Assembly: GCA_964017185.1 (NCBI GenBank)
Contig: OZ024883.1
Location: forward strand, 39,920,395-39,984,394
Source of the DNA: Rugalucina vietnamica
Lineage: Eukaryota > Mollusca > Bivalvia > Lucinida > Lucinidae
DNA: 64,000 bases
Direction of reading: 5' to 3'
The notes under the pieces were generated by a model that saw only the letters and a list, made by a program, of their open reading frames with translations, was not told the DNA's origin and did no database searches. The position numbers were made by a program, and so were the translations under genes. Position 1 is the first letter of the stretch, and each line of letters begins with the position of its first letter. Shown one piece after another: positions 33,937 through 44,945 of this stretch.

Positions 33937-36001
33937 ATGAAAACAAATACATTCCTTCATCTGGTCTGCTTGGTGCTTGTCGTTTCAACAGCCACAGGGC
34001 TTGTTCTTACAGGCAAAGATGGAGTTGAATACGAGTGCAAGGTAATATAAGTTGTTAAAATGTTCAAATGAAAAATACCGCCATCTTGAATTTCAAGATG
34101 GCGCCGTCACAGGACAAACGCCACATAGCACTGACATTCACAAATTCTTATAATTATAAATCTACACCTGAGCTTAGCTCTTCAATAATGTTATATCCGC
34201 CCTGCTATGTACCATAATATCATACGACAATCTTGTGTATTACTTTGGGCGGTTTAACTTTTTCAGGCAGATAAAGGGGGGGGGGGCAAAAATAAATCTG
34301 GCCCGAAGGAGACCCGAGAGTTAGCAGCCTTGGGTAGTTATTCTTCGACGTTGGCAAGCGCTACTTGAATTAACATCGTTCCTGGCTTTGTCAGGCATCA
34401 AGGAAATCTACCAACCCAAGAACAATATTTATTCAAGAAGTCACTGATTCCGAAGGATCAAACTTATGTTTTACTTATCATTTGAGAGAAATGAATGGAG
34501 ACCCGGACTGGTTCAGCTTCAGGTATTTGAACCATGACGCGAGAAAATCTGTCTTTGGGGTTTCCGACCAGTGCGACAAAAATCAGTCTGTATAGTAACA
34601 GAGGCAAGTTAGAGGCTTGAAATATTGGCTATAAGTGGAAGAGGAATTGTACTATACGAGTAGAGAAAACAAAGAAGCTGATCAGCTACAGTGTACGCTA
34701 TTACTGCATAGCTGATCTGTGCCTTTGTTTGATCCTCGTTTTATATTACTTAGTCTGGTCGTTCTAAGGCGTGACTGCTTTTGCGCTTGTTTACTCGTAT
34801 GCACTGTTTTGTATGTATGCCTTTGTGATGTTCCAAACATATACATGTCCTATAATTAAGTTTCATTTTTTCTTGCTGTTGGCGGCAAACCTTCCCCTAG
34901 CAGCTAACCTTTATCTACTGTTTCAATTGTAGTGGACTGGTGGCATTGTTTGCATTATAGGACCGTGTCCGTCGAACATCGGAGGCAGGTTAGAATGTAA
35001 GCCAGTTCAAAAGATATTTTAGGTAAGGACATTATGCAATAACATTAGACTTTTAAAGTTGTAAAAAATAAAACATGAAAAATACTACCCACAATGTATG
35101 TTTTAGATCAACAATATGAAAACTTTATACCCTATACACCCCAGTTTTACTCTTATATAAGAGTCATATAAGAGTGGAGTGCAAGGGGATATACATTTCG
35201 CGATGTTGACGCATTTTATGATACTCCCCTCCTGCAAAACATCAAGCCACCCAAAGTTTTAAAATGTACTTTTTTAACTTTATCGCATTACGTTTCATAA
35301 ATCTGCTCGATAATCCCCCTACTGTAGCTACTTTATTCCCAGCCTTAAACTGGAGTTACTGTAAAGCTAGACAATGGGGTTACTGTAAAACTAAACTGTC
35401 TATTGGCGGCAGGGCATGCTCTCTCCCGAAAAACTGAATCCATTGATAGAGTTCACACCTCTTTTGTTCCAAAGCGAGAAGCTTTACCTCTTTATCCTGC
35501 ATGCAAAAGCCAAAATACTTGATTTCAATATTTATTTTGATTACAAAAATGGAACTTGATATTTCTTTATAATTAATGAACTATTCATGATTTTTCTTTA
35601 TAATTATTGAACTATTCTTGATTTTTCTTTATAATTATTGAACTATAATTCATGATTTTTCTTTATAATTATTGAACTATTCAGGTTAACTATTTTAGGA
35701 GTATTGTAAGCATAGAACAAGATTTTCTATAGTAGAGCGGACTGGCACCGTGGTCTTCAGACTTGATGTCTTTGGGTCCCTTGATGATAGATGATTGTAG
35801 CCTTACGCGATTCACATGTACGCGTGCCATGTGATTATCATCAGAAATTGATTGTGTTTTTCAGGAATTGTTTCAGTATTATGATCATCCTTTTGTTGAC
35901 AGATATCATCATTCTGCTGAGCTGTATACACCTACGTCTGTCGGCAAGTTTGAGAATTTTGGCATTTCCTAAACCACATTTTCGAGAAGCACTGAAATAA
36001 A
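33937..36001 (+). CDS. Secreted four-cysteine mini-protein, copy A
   Basis: Coding exons 33,937-34,041 and 34,933-35,022. The donor is GTAATA in phase 0, the acceptor TTGTAG. Sixty-four residues: signal peptide MKTNTFLHLVCLVLVVSTATG, short spacer, then EYECK at the exon end. Exon 2 gives TGGIVCIIGPCP..GGRLECK. Cys spacing C-x7-C-x4-C-x9-C, one residue longer in the last loop than B and C. The TAG stop touches a GTAAGG donor, so a 3' untranslated exon (from TTTTTCAG at about 35,857, with AATAAA at 35,996-36,001) probably follows. C-terminal tail PVQKIF differs from B/C. Family unknown to me; disulfide-stabilised secreted peptide by inference. Confidence 0.65.
34525..34735 (+). mobile_element. 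MITE-2 copy in the intron of peptide gene A
   Basis: Left half from GACGCGAGAAAATCTGTC through GGTTTCCGACCAG; core GCTGATCAGCTA..AGCTGATCTG has lost the CGCGGTTACCGCG centre; ends CCTTTGTTT. Confidence 0.75.
35080..35223 (-). mobile_element. MITE-1 fragment
   Basis: CTACCCACAATGTATGTTTT then TATACACCCCAGTTTTAC and a duplicated ATATAAGAGT; ends near a weak CATTTTATGATA. Confidence 0.6.
35561..35683. repeat. Minisatellite, about 32-34-bp unit, four copies
   Basis: Units contain TTTCTTTATAATTATTGAAC followed by TATTCATGATT. It sits in the predicted last intron of peptide gene A. Confidence 0.85.
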
Positions 36002-37230
36002 GACGATTAAATTTCGAATTGTGTTGTTTCACATATCAGCAATCTTGTTATAAGCTCGTCTAGTAATTTCTTTACTGACCGCTACAATGCCGTTCTTGTC
36101 CTATCTCTAAGACATTTCATAGAAGTAAACAAATACTATCCTCCATGTATATTTAAGTTCCTAAAACAAATGTATGTTAGATAATCAAAGTGATTATATG
36201 ACTATATTGTGAAAATACCCGGCAAATCTACGGATAATTTCATATGTGGATCAAGTACACGCCTACCAATCGATCTGAAGCTCCACTGATGGTATAGTAT
36301 GTAAAATAAAAACTACTCTAGGAAAAACTCAAATATAGATGAGTGTCAGGTAATCGGGCAAAAGATTCCTCCCTCTGTGATACAATTATCAGGTTAGAAA
36401 GTCCTCTCATTTTGTAAAATTCACTTTTTGCCAAATGGGGATATACTCCCGTCCGACGGTACTATTATTTAATCATTGACTATATAGTCATTGAATATGA
36501 TGTGACATCCAACAGAGACTACCAATATTGACCGATGCGAAGCCGAGGATGTCACATCATATTCAATGACTCAATAGTCAACAATTGTTTTATTATATAA
36601 CACTCTTTTTATACAAACATGATTAAAATAATTTTAAATAACCTGTAAATGAATTTGTGTATACATATAGTTTACATATAGCCCCAGCATGACTGAAAAA
36701 TGTTCATTGGGACATTAAGTCTAAATTCAAATAAACTAAACTGTAATAAGCATCATTTGTACTTCATCGGCATTACGGCTTGGCAGTAATCAATGTACAT
36801 TTCCAATGACAGAGAGAGTTCTAAATTTAGTAACATAATTATATTCAATGGGAAAAAATACCCAGATGATGGAATATGACAAAATATGCAATAGACTGAA
36901 AGCATTGTCTGAAATACTGTCTATTTATAGTTATATAATAAATTTATTTATTACGCGAAAATTGAATCTGACCAACTCTTATGCCACAATTATATCACAA
37001 GGATTTCTTGGGACTAAATGTGCCCACGGATTTGTTTTAGGACTAATACATCTTATAAAACGTTTTGTGTAATTGCCTTCTGGTTTCAAAAAGGCGTCCA
37101 CTGGATCTTTACAGTGAACCAAGGAACAGCACTTCGTCACCGCGCCCATGAAAATGTTACCGACGTAACTTATTTAACGTATTTAAATGATAGAAATGTG
37201 CTGTTAAATGTCGCACGTTAATCACCAGAA
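36002..37230. other. No gene seen; contains a strong hairpin
   Basis: Apart from the inverted repeat at 36,476-36,581, nothing is recognised between peptide gene A and the start of the duplicated segment. Confidence 0.45.
36476..36581. repeat. 35-base inverted repeat (33/35 matched)
   Basis: Arms 36,476-36,510 and 36,547-36,581 (left arm ends GAATATGATGTGACATCC, right arm begins GGATGTCACATCATATTC) with a 36-base loop containing no repeat I recognise. Confidence 0.85.
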
Positions 37231-37452
37231 TTGATCCCTGCGTTAAACATTCAAACTGCACCCGTGATTGAGACAGGTAGCACGTAGACAGTAACGATGT
37301 ATTGCCTAGATTAACTTAAAATGCATTATTCATTATATCTGAACGGCCATGATTATTATTCAAACCAACCTACATGTAGTATACCTGGGTCACATCACGC
37401 TTAAACCTGGTTTGCTTGGCAATTCAAACAAAGGCAGGCTTATAATATAAAT

Positions 37453-37630
37453 TGAACCTGTGCGTGTGAAAACTAACAATTTGGTTTCCGACCAGGTCTG
37501 ACACAAATCTGGCTGTACAGTAAGAAAAACTTGTAAGAGGCTGGAAATTTTGGATTAAGAAAGTAGAGGAATTGTACTATCCGTGTAGCGAAAACAAAGG
37601 CGCTGATCAGCTTTTCACCCGAAGCTGACA
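37453..37630 (+). mobile_element. MITE-2 copy, cut short beside the 5' exon of peptide gene B
   Basis: Starts TGAACCTGTGCGTGTGAAAA and runs to CAAAGGCGCTGATCAGCTT, where it stops at the palindrome and meets CACCCGAAGCTGACAGC, sequence also found (without the MITE) at the 5' exon of gene C. Confidence 0.75.
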
Positions 37631-40183
37631 GCATGATACTGGAAGCGTGTAGCATCTGTGGACATTTTGCCCAGAGGTTACAAACCGAGAATAAATTCGA
37701 GAAGTTTGCGTCTTCTATTGTCAGAAGCTACCAAGTGTATCAATTATACGATATCACATACAACAGGTAAATATTCTTATTCTGATTTTTTTTAAATAAT
37801 GAAAGAGTTTCATTGGCAAAGGGTTTAAACTATTATATTTGATTTTTGATTAAGTCGACGTGGTTTATTAACGAAAGTATCGGCAATGACAATTGTTCAT
37901 GCAAAGCAACATATTATTTCTTGAAGTATATTCATGTACCCCCTTAAACCCCCACTTATATCGTCTAACTCGGATCTGAAGTGTTATACAGTTTTCTTTA
38001 ATATTTTACATTCAAAAATAGATTGTTTGAATGTTTAAAAATCTTTTCACAATGGCATTTTCAATTTTTACAGCTGTAAAAGGTTAAGTTGTATTTTGCA
38101 TCAACAATAGGCTTTAATTTTTCATAATGTGTTACAGCTTGTAAGAATGAAGATTAGCATCTTTCTGTGCTTGGTTTGCTTGGCGATTTTCGTTTCTTCA
38201 ACAACAGGATTTGTAGTACCAGATAAATTAGCAGATGTTATAGGTCCGTTTCCTCGTCTAGATAAAAATGCAAAGTACGAGTGCAAGGTAAGCCATATGA
38301 AGGATATCCTACTTGTACCTTTTTTCCATAAAACAGATTAGGTAAATATTATGCTTTTAACGAGACACATCACGAAAATATGTCTGTGTGTAATGTATAC
38401 CCGCTTGAACCCCACTTTTATCAGCAAATTTTGGGTATGCAGGGGTAACCTATTTCTCTTATTTTGGCTTCAAAACATAGACTGTGGGTACGAGGCGGTT
38501 CTAACGTGTACTCACAGTCTTTGTTTTGAGCAAAAATAAGAAAAATATCAAAATTTTTAAGCTTAATCAAGCTCAAAAATCTATGTTTATTGCATCGACA
38601 AGTTTTCGTAATGATACTTATATTCGTTTGTATGCATGAATACTTCATACGTTGTCTTTTGTAAACTATACTTCATGTTCGTAGTATGACATTTTTGTCT
38701 TAAAGACAAGGTTTCTATGTTGGGGGTGGGTCAACATCCAGGCAATTACACGTGGTCAATTATTGACTTTGTTGGTTGGAATAGACTAATCGCAGTGCTG
38801 TATTTAGGTCTATTTTCACCTTTTGGTTGAAATTTGATGTGGGTGGTTTAGACAATGACAACTGAAGCTCCAAAACATAGATTGTGGGTACTCATTAGAA
38901 CCGCCTCGCGGTTCTAACTTGTACCCACAATCTATGGTTTAAGCAAAAATAAGAAAATATGAAAATTTTCAAATTTTTAAGCTCGAAAAATCTGTTTATT
39001 GCCTGGGCATGTTTATGTAATGTGGTGTAAAAATAGTCGACGACTTGATATTTGTACCAATGGTTTACTTGATAGATTCTCATTTCAGTATGTCGGTGGG
39101 ATTGTTTGCATCAGAGCGCCATGTCCACAAGTTGGGGGACATTTTGAATGCAAGAAGGTTGCATAGCAATAAGGGGTTAGTATGTCTATCAGCAGGGTAT
39201 TTTCGATATACGTTGTTTTTGCTGTTTTTGTTTGTCTGTATGTTTGTCTGTTGGTTTGTGTGTTTGATAATAATTACTAAATGATTTGGAGCCCATAGCC
39301 GCCAACATACAAAACACAAAGTATTAGAAAACATACACCTATGCAGTTCATTATTTTCTCAGCTGTAAAATGATAGCGTTCTGTTAACAGATTTAATTTC
39401 AATTTGATTGATGCACTAATGACAGATTTTTAGTATATGTACCAGTACACGTAAGAACTGCCTCTCTAAGTACCCACGATGTACGTTTTGAAGCAAAAAT
39501 GAGAAAAAGTGTATACACTGGTAACTCCAAGTCTTACAACATCAGGAAAACATGTCCGTGAAATATGTACGCCCTCAAACAGAAAAACTGGGGTATGCAG
39601 GGGTATACCTATTTTCCTCATTTTTGCTCCAAAACATAGATTGTGGTTACACGTTAGAACCGCCTCGGCGAGGCGGTTCTAAAGTGTACACACAATCTAT
39701 GTTTTGAGCAAAAATAAGAAAAAAGCAAAAACTTTCTAATGAAAAATTTTCAATTTTTACAACTTTAAAACTCTCTGTGTATTGCATGGGCGAGTTTGTG
39801 TAATGAATAAAAACGTGATTGTTTATGGGGGATGCGTTAAATGGGCACGTTAACCTGATTATCTTTTTCTGATGCTTTAAAGTCTACATTTTCTTTCAGG
39901 TTATCCTATGGTAGCGCAGGAAATGCATTTATTTACTACACACAATGAGCAACAGTACAAGTCTACAACTTTCAACAAGGCGACTCGATCAAACATATGT
40001 GGCCATATCAGACATTTCCTCAAGTATTCGTGTCAATATTATCATAACAAATTACAGAAACTGATGTATTTCCTATCTGAAAACAGTATCATACGTATTT
40101 TCATATGACTGTCTTAGAGTTACTGTCATCTATATGTAGTATTTCCATACATTTGCCGTTTCATGTGTTGGTTCTTCATTAAA
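37620..40183 (+). CDS. Secreted four-cysteine mini-protein, copy B
   Basis: Four exons inferred. The 5' exon is non-coding and ends at 37,766 (GTAAAT donor). Exon 2 is 38,138-38,287, with ATG at 38,147 and donor GTAAGC in phase 0. Exon 3 is 39,089-39,166 with the stop TAG. A 3' untranslated exon starts at 39,900. Seventy-two residues: signal peptide MKISIFLCLVCLAIFVSSTTG, spacer, then AKYECK; exon 3 gives YVGGIVCIRAPCPQVGGHF then ECKKVA. Cys pattern C-x7-C-x4-C-x8-C. Support comes from copy C, which keeps the same splice sites, frame and untranslated exons. An ATTAAA at 40,178 may be the poly(A) signal. Three MITE-1 pieces and a run of other repeats fill the introns. Confidence 0.7.
37920..38125 (+). 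mobile_element. MITE-1 remnant in intron 1 of gene B
   Basis: CATGTACCCCCTTAAACCCC, AAAAATAGATTGTTTGAATG and TTTTTACAGCTGTAAAA; strongly decayed. Confidence 0.5.
38368..38613 (+). mobile_element. MITE-1 copy in intron 2 of gene B
   Basis: CATCACGAAAATATGTCTGT to TTGCATCGACAAGTTTTCG. The centre is collapsed: GTGGGTACGAGGCGG joins the two arms without the first CCGCC half. Confidence 0.85.
38866..39022 (+). mobile_element. MITE-1 copy, right part, in intron 2 of gene B
   Basis: From GCTCCAAAACATAGATTGTG through a shortened core (CCGCCTCGCGG) to GCCTGGGCATGTTTATGTAA. It ends about 65 bases before the exon 3 acceptor. Confidence 0.8.
39340..39535 (-). mobile_element. MITE-1 remnant in the last intron of gene B
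   Basis: AGCTGTAAAATGATAGC, GAACTGCCTCTCTAAGTACC and AAGCAAAAATGAGAAAAA. The counterpart intron of gene C has a similar remnant at 51,140, so this may be an insertion shared by both units. Confidence 0.6.
39540..39805 (+). mobile_element. MITE-1 copy, complete, in the last intron of gene B
   Basis: CATCAGGAAAACATGTCCGT to GGGCGAGTTTGTGTAATG; full core with both arms around CCGCCTCGGCGAGGCGG. No counterpart in gene C, so it postdates the segmental duplication. Confidence 0.92.
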
Positions 40184-40189
40184 AATCTA

Positions 40190-40669
40190 GAAATCCTGTA
40201 TGCTAACCTGAAACATTCTTGATTTTGAAAGACGGCATACTAGGTGCGACGTGAGTCCTAGATACCGATCGGTAAGTGTGGTTCGGTACTGACAGCTGAA
40301 TATGAACGCATGTTTTAACTGAGCGAAAATGTCGTCTCCACAGCACGCTCCTTACGAATATTCTAAAACGCCATACACAAACTGGTTTTTATATCATGGC
40401 ATTCGTGTACATTTAACAAGTATCATTCAAATGCATCTATTAAATGGAAAACGCTGACTATTTTAGATAGTTCTAGGCCACTTACTAACTCCCAAAATAT
40501 AAATTATTGCGGAAATCTGTATCTTGAATTAAATTCCAGTCATTTCCTATACATGTAATCTAAATACAACAAAAAACACATTTCTATCAATTTTAAACAC
40601 ATTGTTTCAATCTCTTAGCGCAAATATAAGCAAGTAATCGAACAGAAAATGAGAACTCAGCAATCATAA
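40190..40669. other. Convergent spacer between gene B and the mannosidase
   Basis: The two genes point toward each other. I see no clear poly(A) signal for the minus-strand gene in this spacer. Confidence 0.45.
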
Positions 40670-43600
40670 TTATGTAAGTCTCAACAAATACGAAGTTATT
40701 TCGTTTGGTGCAGGGCAAAGGTTTTCACTGATGGTAACTGCTCGTTTCCTATTTAAATGAGTAAGGCTAGTTTCTTCCGCTGTAGCTACCTCGCCGTTTG
40801 GAAAGAAAGTTTCCAAAGTAATATTTCCAGTACAATCATATATACCTTTTCCGTGAAACTGACCATTAAAACCGCAGTAAAACGATTTCCGGTATAAAAT
40901 CAGACTTGTACCCGTCTGTTCCATTTCCTCTGAAAATAAATTTCGAAACGCAATAACCGAAATATCGCATGGCACATTCTCTTTCAATGGCCTAAAATGG
41001 TCGGCCAACTTATAACCTGCCTTTGTTTCAGATGTTTTGTCGTAAAATAATACAGGTGGATGCTGAAGTTCCTCATTGATAATGGAAGAGAGTTTAGTTT
41101 CAAACGTATATCTTTCTTCTTGTCTATCAAATTCATTGTATTTATACTCAACTTGAATAATAAAGTCACTTCTAATAGGCTTGTTGTCCATTACACCTTG
41201 ACCTAAACCCTTATGATCATCTGTTACCATCGTTCGGTCCAACATAATTTCTATCCAGCCATCATTTAAGCTTGCCACACCATGAGGTTGTCCGGTATGG
41301 ACAGTCAATCGGCGTTCAGTATCTTCCAGTACAACCATTTTGGTAATGGGATAATAGTTGCCACCTATTGGGATCGAATTTGATGTCTTTCTACCTATGA
41401 GTGTTAGTCCATTTTGATCTGTGTAGAAATGGCCTCCGTTCCTAATATCAGAATGCAGTCTCAGTATTACCTCCTTATTGGACCAAAAACTTGAATAAGA
41501 ACGCATATCAATTTCAGTCGTGATGTGTAATCCATAGCCTTTAACTGACGTCGTATTGTAGATTTTATAACTGACGGATGTGCCTTCACCATACAGGACC
41601 TGAACTTCAGAGAACATTTCTCCAAGCAAATATTTTATGTCTGCCTTTTTCAAATCAATCGGTATGGTTCTTGCATCTGACACTGGTTTGAAAACGTAAG
41701 CGCCGCTCTTGATAGTTTCGTACCACATAAACGTTGACTTTACGTTCGTTTTACGGCCCGAAGTATCAATCAGATAATTGATCATACCCGTAGTAGCGTT
41801 AAATATTGCTGAAAATATACTATTCTTTATAATGATAGTATCTTTGCAAGTATCTCTTGCATCTACATATTCGATAGCAGGATTGTGGGATCCCATCGCA
41901 TAATTGATACTTTCGATTGAATATGGTGCTAGGCGCAATTGAAATGACACCTCGTAACTGCCTTCCCTGTTTTTTAAAAGGGATCCAAAAACGTTTTTCA
42001 CTTGAATTTTGAGCTCTGTTCCTGTTGTATCAGTCAATACAATATTATTCAACTTTGTGTGAAATGTTATTATCTCATCACGCTGTCTCGGTAAATGGTT
42101 GAGGATAAATAATTTAGACGTTTTCTTTGCTGCTTCCAATGGAATGTGTTCTGGAAGGCTATCACGAATATGCCTTAATGTTTCGTGCCCAATTGAACCA
42201 TCAACTGGTGTCAGTTCTGGTGCCATGATAACGGAAACAATTTGCTTTAGAACATCCATAGCTTGTGTGTATGCTTGATATAATGTGAATCCGTACTGAG
42301 AAGCCACATCTCGGATAGAGGTTCCTGTTATTCCGTCATGGTGTAGAAACGTGTTTAAAATCCTTCTTGATCCACGCAAACGCGAAGAGAGTGATTCTCT
42401 AAAAGTATTGTAGTCAGATATTTTGGAATTTGCATCTCGAGAATACAGAAATACTAGGAAAACGTCTGATATTCTTATTACTCTTTCTAACTCACGCGCA
42501 AAGGCTTTATGGAATGGCCTTGTTGTGTAAAAGCCTGTCCAATAATCATTATCCCAGTCTGAATATGGAAAGAAATCACCAGACAAAAACTTAAACTTTG
42601 CTGATAACGAAATTTCCTCATTTTGCTTTACTGTTTTAAAGTAGTCCTTCAAAGTACCGAACTTAATAGATACATTCCAATATTTTCGACTATTCATGTA
42701 TTTCATAAGTCTCATAAAATTAGAATATACCAAATGCCAGTCCTCGGGTTTCCCGTATGAAAAATCCTCTCCCAAACCGATATACAATGTTTTGAATTTA
42801 TATAGATCAGCAGTTATTCTATATTGTTCGTAAAGCAACCTAGCTCTTTCAGCAATATTCTGATCATTAATCCAAACTGGTATCGTGTCACCTACAGTAT
42901 GCATGAAAGCATATTCCTTACAAAGTGTCTTATTTGGTCCACAAACATCCCGAACCCAATAACCAGTATACGGCATCATGTGACATAGAATGTCAGATTC
43001 CGCGTCTGTTCTCATGTATCGACGCCATTTGAACTCCAAAGCACCCATTTTAGCCAATGATGTTTTCACAGCCTGATGCACTCTAAGTATTACCATATTT
43101 TGTACACCTGATGATTTCAATATATACGGAACAACACCAGAGTATCCGAAGGGGTCGTTCGCCCATGCAGTTGTTGGTATAGCCCCTAGTTTGTCCTGTA
43201 CCCACTGATGACCTTCAATCAGCTGATCCACTATACCCTCAGCTGTAGTTATTGCTTCGTCTGGCATCACCCAGCCGCCTGTAACAATCTCAAGTTGTCC
43301 CTCCCGAATAAGTTTCCTAACTTGCATTTTCGTCTTTACGTTAATTTCTCTCCACCATCGTTCTAAATATACCACTTCTGCCCATTGAAATGTCATGTCA
43401 GGATACTCGGTCAGTTTTTGGACCATAGAGTCAAGAATGCCTTTCACATGAAGGCGATAATACTGTTCGAATGTCTTGCCATAACCTGGATCTACATGAG
43501 AGAAGGGAACAACGAATATATCCAAATGCGTAAGATTTTCTTTATAAGCGACGGACTTGTTCGCAACTGTGAAACGATAGTTCCTGTCGGACTGAAGGCT

Positions 43601-43981
43601 GTGATCCGTTACCATTTGCAAGTCGTACGTAGATATGTTTCTGTGACTATCGAATTGTAGAACATCAGCACAAATCTCTTTCTTAGCTTCTTTATTGGCT
43701 TGTGCAAAAGTGAAATTTACGAAATTGAATGTATTGTTCTGGTGTTTTAACGTCCCTTCAACAATATTGTCTTTATGAGGTGTTAAATGACCTCTTGCTA
43801 CATAGTTTATCTCTGATAATTCCGTTACCATTCTGATATAATTTTGTAAGAGACAAACCATAGTCACAAAGGTTAACAAACATAGAGTTTTCTTCAGTGG
43901 ACGCTTCAGGATGATTAATCTCAATCTCTTCATTGATCTCAAACCACGTAACATCCTTAAAGACATTAGTCGGCATAACAT
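40670..43981 (-). CDS. Golgi alpha-mannosidase II-like glycoside hydrolase (GH38), intronless
   Basis: One open frame of 1,103 residues from the ATG at 43,981, close to the family's usual 1,100-1,150. Short basic N-terminus, a transmembrane anchor at about 31-49 (TLCLLTFVTMVCLL), stem, then the GH38 catalytic domain: VVPFSHVDPGYGKTF (zinc ligands H162, D164), AWANDPFGYSG (nucleophile D276), GLGEDFSYG (acid/base D406), LHHDGITGTS (zinc ligand H548), then the C-terminal beta domains ending SYLLRLT. In the Golgi such enzymes trim two mannoses from GlcNAcMan5GlcNAc2 during N-glycan maturation. Unusual: DPGW reads DPGY, GDDF reads GEDF, DPFGH reads DPFGY, so specificity may differ. A CAG acceptor at 44,016-44,018 with an open frame into this ATG allows one upstream exon; the rest has no intron, unlike vertebrate MAN2A genes. 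Confidence 0.9.
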   Translation of the reverse strand: MLCRLMSLRMLRGLRSMKRLRLIILKRPLKKTLCLLTFVTMVCLLQNYIRMVTELSEINYVARGHLTPHKDNIVEGTLKHQNNTFNFVNFTFAQANKEAKKEICADVLQFDSHRNISTYDLQMVTDHSLQSDRNYRFTVANKSVAYKENLTHLDIFVVPFSHVDPGYGKTFEQYYRLHVKGILDSMVQKLTEYPDMTFQWAEVVYLERWWREINVKTKMQVRKLIREGQLEIVTGGWVMPDEAITTAEGIVDQLIEGHQWVQDKLGAIPTTAWANDPFGYSGVVPYILKSSGVQNMVILRVHQAVKTSLAKMGALEFKWRRYMRTDAESDILCHMMPYTGYWVRDVCGPNKTLCKEYAFMHTVGDTIPVWINDQNIAERARLLYEQYRITADLYKFKTLYIGLGEDFSYGKPEDWHLVYSNFMRLMKYMNSRKYWNVSIKFGTLKDYFKTVKQNEEISLSAKFKFLSGDFFPYSDWDNDYWTGFYTTRPFHKAFARELERVIRISDVFLVFLYSRDANSKISDYNTFRESLSSRLRGSRRILNTFLHHDGITGTSIRDVASQYGFTLYQAYTQAMDVLKQIVSVIMAPELTPVDGSIGHETLRHIRDSLPEHIPLEAAKKTSKLFILNHLPRQRDEIITFHTKLNNIVLTDTTGTELKIQVKNVFGSLLKNREGSYEVSFQLRLAPYSIESINYAMGSHNPAIEYVDARDTCKDTIIIKNSIFSAIFNATTGMINYLIDTSGRKTNVKSTFMWYETIKSGAYVFKPVSDARTIPIDLKKADIKYLLGEMFSEVQVLYGEGTSVSYKIYNTTSVKGYGLHITTEIDMRSYSSFWSNKEVILRLHSDIRNGGHFYTDQNGLTLIGRKTSNSIPIGGNYYPITKMVVLEDTERRLTVHTGQPHGVASLNDGWIEIMLDRTMVTDDHKGLGQGVMDNKPIRSDFIIQVEYKYNEFDRQEERYTFETKLSSIINEELQHPPVLFYDKTSETKAGYKLADHFRPLKENVPCDISVIAFRNLFSEEMEQTGTSLILYRKSFYCGFNGQFHGKGIYDCTGNITLETFFPNGEVATAEETSLTHLNRKRAVTISENLCPAPNEITSYLLRLT

Positions 43982-44719
43982 GATCCTCAATACTCGTTCT
44001 TTCCGATCACGCCATCTGAAAGAAGTTTAAACACATCTTTATCTACTTTTACACCTTCTGCTGGTAAGAAAATTTAAAGCAACGGATGTGTATATTGGTC
44101 GTAGTTTAGGTTTGCGGTTGTACCATCAAGAGCGAATAGTATAATTCAGATGCAATGGGTCTATGATTTGTTTTCGTTTCCTTCAAGTACATGTATGTAC
44201 TTGTAAATACACGCAACAATAACATGAAATCAAGTATCAGCTGTTTAAGGTATGTTACGCGTTAACTAAGTTTTACAGAAATCTGACGAGAACATGTTTA
44301 CGACGTTGATAGAGGTGAGCCGATAACGTCGTTTTCAAAATAAATGAAATCGATAAAAAGTACCTATATTATCAATCCTACATTTTGTTTTCTCAGCACA
44401 GAGTCTTGCACAAATCCGGCTAAATTGTATTAAACATTTAAACTCCGTGTGTTTAGTCTGTTTTATTTCTAAAGACAGTGATTTATTCAAACTTTGTGAT
44501 TTTAAAAGAAGCATGACCTGATATATTCGATTGAACCCGAGAAATAGCCTTTGTTTGGAAGTACATTTGATACAAAGAAAGGGAATATTGAGACAATGGG
44601 ACGGTTTTCAGTTCGCTGATTCTTTAGTAGTATATCATTATGAAGATAGCTTACTCTAGGATAGAAAATATCTTTATCGCTGCTATACTGTTTTCCCTTT
44701 TGTCACTCTTTCTTCCGCT
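43982..44719 (-). other. 5' flank of the mannosidase gene
   Basis: Aligns with 55,304-56,086 upstream of the second copy (shared CTTGCACAAATCCGGCT at about 44,405 and 55,771; TTTAGTCTGTTTTATTTCT). No promoter motif stands out. Confidence 0.55.
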
Positions 44720-44860
44720 TATCAATCCGTATAATGTCTACTCCCTTATACATGTACCTGACTTTTATACAGTTAAACTGGGGCAAAAAGGGATTAGTGT
44801 TGTCTTATTTTGGTGCAAAACATGGATTGTGGGTACTCGTTAGAACCGCTTCCAGACAAC
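44720..44860 (+). mobile_element. MITE-1 left half, shared by both duplication units
   Basis: CCGTATAATGTCTACTCCC to GTGGGTACTCGTTAGAACCG, then CTTC and non-MITE sequence. The copy at 56,087 breaks off at the same base, so insertion and truncation predate the duplication. Confidence 0.8.
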
Positions 44861-44945
44861 TGAACTTGACAATACCGCCCCATTATTGATAATATACTTT
44901 GTATAATTATATTAATGCAAAATTCAATTAAATATATTATAATAC

